64,000 nt of DNA from Synchiropus splendidus. Its lineage: Eukaryota; Chordata; Actinopteri; Syngnathiformes; Callionymidae. The notes under the pieces are model-generated. The model worked only from the letters and a program-made list of their open reading frames with translations, searched no databases and was not told where the DNA came from. Each line of letters opens with the position of its first letter. The first letter of the stretch is position 1. The stretch lies in contig NC_071334.1 in the NCBI RefSeq assembly GCF_027744825.2, forward strand, positions 65,615,937 to 65,679,936, written 5' to 3'. Shown here one piece after another: positions 61,151 to 64,000 of the stretch. Both the position numbers and the translations under genes were made by a program.

Positions 61151-63349
61151 GCTCTTAGTTGAGTTGTTGAGCTATTGTCACCGTTCTTTGCCAGATGAAA
61201 AACAGTGTTACTTTGATTCAGTGCCAATTTACAATATTCTAAACCAATGTGTTGCGTTTTTTGTATTCTGAACTCCAAAGGCCTTTGCTCTTCGAATGCT
61301 AAAACTTGATATTTAAAAAAAAAAATGCCTTTGCTGCTCTGGATTGTATTTATTAGATGCAGTTTTGCACTTTTTGCTACTGTATTGCTCTAAATCATCC
61401 CACCCGACTGTGTCTCCCAGAGCATTGTGCACACATTACCCCGCACACCTGCTTCCAATCCCACCATCAACTGCACTTAGGACTTTCATATATCTAAAAC
61501 CGCTCTTCCCTTGTCGTCACCTGGAACAAAATGTGGCACTTTGAACTTGCATTTTGCTGCTTTCAATTCGAATTTAGGCCTGTTCACTCATGCGTCGCCA
61601 TCATAGCCATCCAGTTGGCTCCCCTCTGTCAAACAGGAGGCACTGAAACAATACAAAACAATACATAGAAAGAGAAAAAAAAAATGTATCCAATATAGCG
61701 CTTGTATAAAGATTAAAATGCATTAACTGAAAAGGGCATTAGTTATGCTCTATGTATGGGGGAGGACAATCTGCTTATAACATTGTTTAATGGCTTCTGT
61801 TTTGCAAAATGTCGGCTGACAAATCTGCTGTCGGATACTGCATTTGTTTGTGCAGCTTTGGGATTAAACAGTTTGACATCAGTGATGTGATAAAGATACA
61901 GTGTTAAAAACTGTCTTTATGTTGGAAGGTATTCAACTATCCAGTAGAAGGTTGGCTTCATATAACATGATTGTGAAGTGTTGCATGAATCTGAACCCAA
62001 GTTAAAACGTCTCCTCAATGTTGAAGCATTAAAAAAGAAAAACGATCAACATTAGAAGAGTTCTTGGTTGAAGTTCACAGTGACATTTAGATGCACATCT
62101 AGTCTGAAAATGAACTGTTCTGAACACTGTCATCATATTGTTATTATTGTTATTATTATTGATATTATTATTAGTAGTTGTACTAGTAGTTGTAGTAGCA
62201 GTAGTTTTGTATTTTCAGAAAACACACATTGTTGTAATAAATATGTTATTATTAAGTTATTTCTTGTACATTGTTTTGACATCATGGCATGTTCATTTAT
62301 TTTGACACACAAAAATGGGCTGTTCCACCCATCCATTTTCTTCCATTTATTTCCTTTGCAGGAGGCTTGCGCCTGTGTGAGCTACTTGGTGCAAATGAGG
62401 AAGGGGACGTGCTGAACTGGTCACGATCCTGCTGTAGGGTGCATACAGGCTCTAATGCACCTCTGTGTGTGGACTGCAGGACAAAACCAGGGTGTCCAGA
62501 GAAAGCCCTCACTTCAGAAATTATGACTCCCCAGTCTGTAGAACAAACACAAGCAAAACAAATACAAGCGTTAAATTTGTCTTCTTTCTTTTCCAGCATG
62601 ACTTCATTGAAAATACAAACGGAGATTTTTCTTTACTTGACTAGTTGCAACACTGACATAACACATCGACTTTGACTATCTAATAAGTTCCACATGGGCT
62701 TCCTTTAATTTTCATTTGTCCCGGTAAAAGAGCAACTCATCTGACATGTCTTTATTTTGAACTCACCCTTGCTGAGCACTGACTTAACACACACATAAAT
62801 AAATATTTGAGGGGGAAAAAAATGAATTAGAAGACAAATGCACCAAGACAGCATGCAGCTCCTGCACAGCTGCTGCAGCCTTCCCAACCCCTGCCTCTGC
62901 TATTTACGTATGAAAGTGCAACGTGCAGTTTGATCAATAAAACAATAGAAAGTAAATTAACAAAATGGACATCTATATTTTACACGTAAGACAACAATGC
63001 CCAACGCATCTCTTCCCTTGAGTGCCCTTTTGCCACTATAGATGCAGTGGAGTGAAATTTACAGGCGAGAAAAAGCCATTCCAAGCAAATGTAATATGCA
63101 TGTATCAAAGGCACAAAGGAAAATACGTTTGTTATCCCTGAAAAGGGCTTCTGTGAGGCATCAAGGGCTGCGACGTGAAGCCAAGAGGGATAACTGGAGA
63201 CCTTCAAGTAGACCACAAACCCATGAGCACACAGTCACAAGTCACACTTGTGTTTCCGGACACACTTCCTTCTATGATCACACTGTAGAAATATGAGCTA
63301 ATAGCCCAGAGTGTTTCTAATAATATTGCAGGCTAATGACCCATTTTGC
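61151..63349. other. Intergenic; TTA/TAG-rich microsatellite at 62139-62205, no gene recognised
   Basis: A compound TTATTA/TAGTAG tract lies at about 62139-62205. Short frames only (largest 128 codons at 62289-62675) with no recognisable domain. Confidence 0.5.
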
Positions 63350-63620
63350 CCGGTCCAGCCCTCTTGGAACATCGAACGCGATCACTGATGGGCTTTCATA
63401 GCTGAAGACAGCAGAGCAGCACAAGCCATTCGTTCTTCTCGACGCTGAATGATGGTGCAATTAAATGTTTCATAGTGTGCCAACATCACGGCGACCACTG
63501 CGGTGGCTCCCAGCTACAGTAGCTGCTTCATTTTCGTCAAAGAGCCGCCGTGCAGAGATGAAATGTGCGGCTTTTTCTCCAGCTGTCTTCCCGTCTTATT
63601 CCACTCTTTCTCTTTCCTTA
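63350..63620. promoter_or_regulatory. Candidate conserved regulatory block (inference)
   Basis: CpG-containing, non-repetitive sequence with words such as GAACGCGATCACTGATGG and GAGCCGCCGTGCAGAGATG, contrasting with AT-rich flanks. No coding potential seen. Confidence 0.2.
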
Positions 63621-64000
63621 TATATATAAAAAAGTCCATTTGAGCCTCACACTCCTCTTCGTTTGCTTTCATCGTGAACTCTTCACTCCAAACCGCACGC
63701 TAAAATATTCACACACACAACATCAGATCCTTGAAATATAAGGACATCGGAGACATGATCAAGACAAGCCGCATCTACTCAGCTGATAATTTAGTAAGAA
63801 TGAAGTGACATGCTTTTAAATGCACATAGAGATGATGACTCAACCACTGTCTCCAAATCCTCACATCTCTTATTTCACTTGGCGACCTGTTCATGCTGCT
63901 CCTGCCACATATTTTTATATTTCATCCAGTCGAGCTATAGTGATTTGTTTTTTGCATCTTTAGTGTAACTATTCCATATTGGATTGTTATAATATGTAAC
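63621..64000. other. Intergenic, nothing recognised
   Basis: Ordinary AT-rich sequence to the window end, with a short TATATATA run at 63620-63627. Confidence 0.5.

Noticed and set aside
62320..62400. Possible splice acceptor and exon (TTTCCTTTGCAG at 62351-62362)
   Set aside because: The following frame has no recognised domain and no matching donor with supportive coding content.
1..64000. CRISPR arrays, operons or other prokaryotic systems
   Set aside because: Repeat spacing, splice signals, microsatellites and slitrk6 show vertebrate nuclear DNA; no spaced identical repeats of CRISPR type are present.

Overview
The window reads as teleost fish genomic DNA. It is AT-rich and almost gene-free, carries many (TA)n and trinucleotide microsatellites, and is dotted with short inverted-repeat DNA transposons, hAT remnants and 3' ends of non-LTR retrotransposons. 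Species is not determinable from sequence alone.

The only confidently coding gene is slitrk6 (SLIT and NTRK-like family member 6). It lies on the + strand as one large coding exon at 47425-49962 (845 codons), with a 3' splice site ending at 47409 and a 3' UTR that probably runs to about 51195. A GC- and CpG-richer block at about 31790-32287 ends in a consensus splice donor and points at slitrk6. I infer it to be the non-coding first exon and promoter, which would make intron 1 about 15 kb. Mammalian SLITRK1, 5 and 6 lie in a gene desert, and this layout matches that.

Region by region: 1-9000 is intergenic with few repeats. At 8.6-14.3 kb there is a cluster of duplicated blocks, including a mosaic at 11579-11905 made of a copy of 14008-14116 joined to an inverted copy of 8661-8858, next to a foldback element with a tRNA-like loop. 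At 16-30 kb there are hAT and inverted-repeat elements and a large TA-cored palindrome (26380-26607). At 31.0-32.3 kb a nested palindromic element directly abuts the putative promoter. At 32.3-47.4 kb is the putative intron with several transposon copies. At 47.4-51.2 kb is slitrk6. At 51.3-52.1 kb is an unrecognised, exon-like, partly frameshifted block. At 52-64 kb is intergenic sequence with two inverted copies of a Tigger-like element and candidate regulatory blocks.

Three observations cut across the window. A Tigger-like non-autonomous transposon is present in five copies. A second short inverted-repeat family carries a CTCF-like core motif in its arms, exact at three copies. Several TA tracts have inverted-repeat elements flush against their edges. 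Candidate enhancers are inferences from composition and motifs only, because no alignment could be run.
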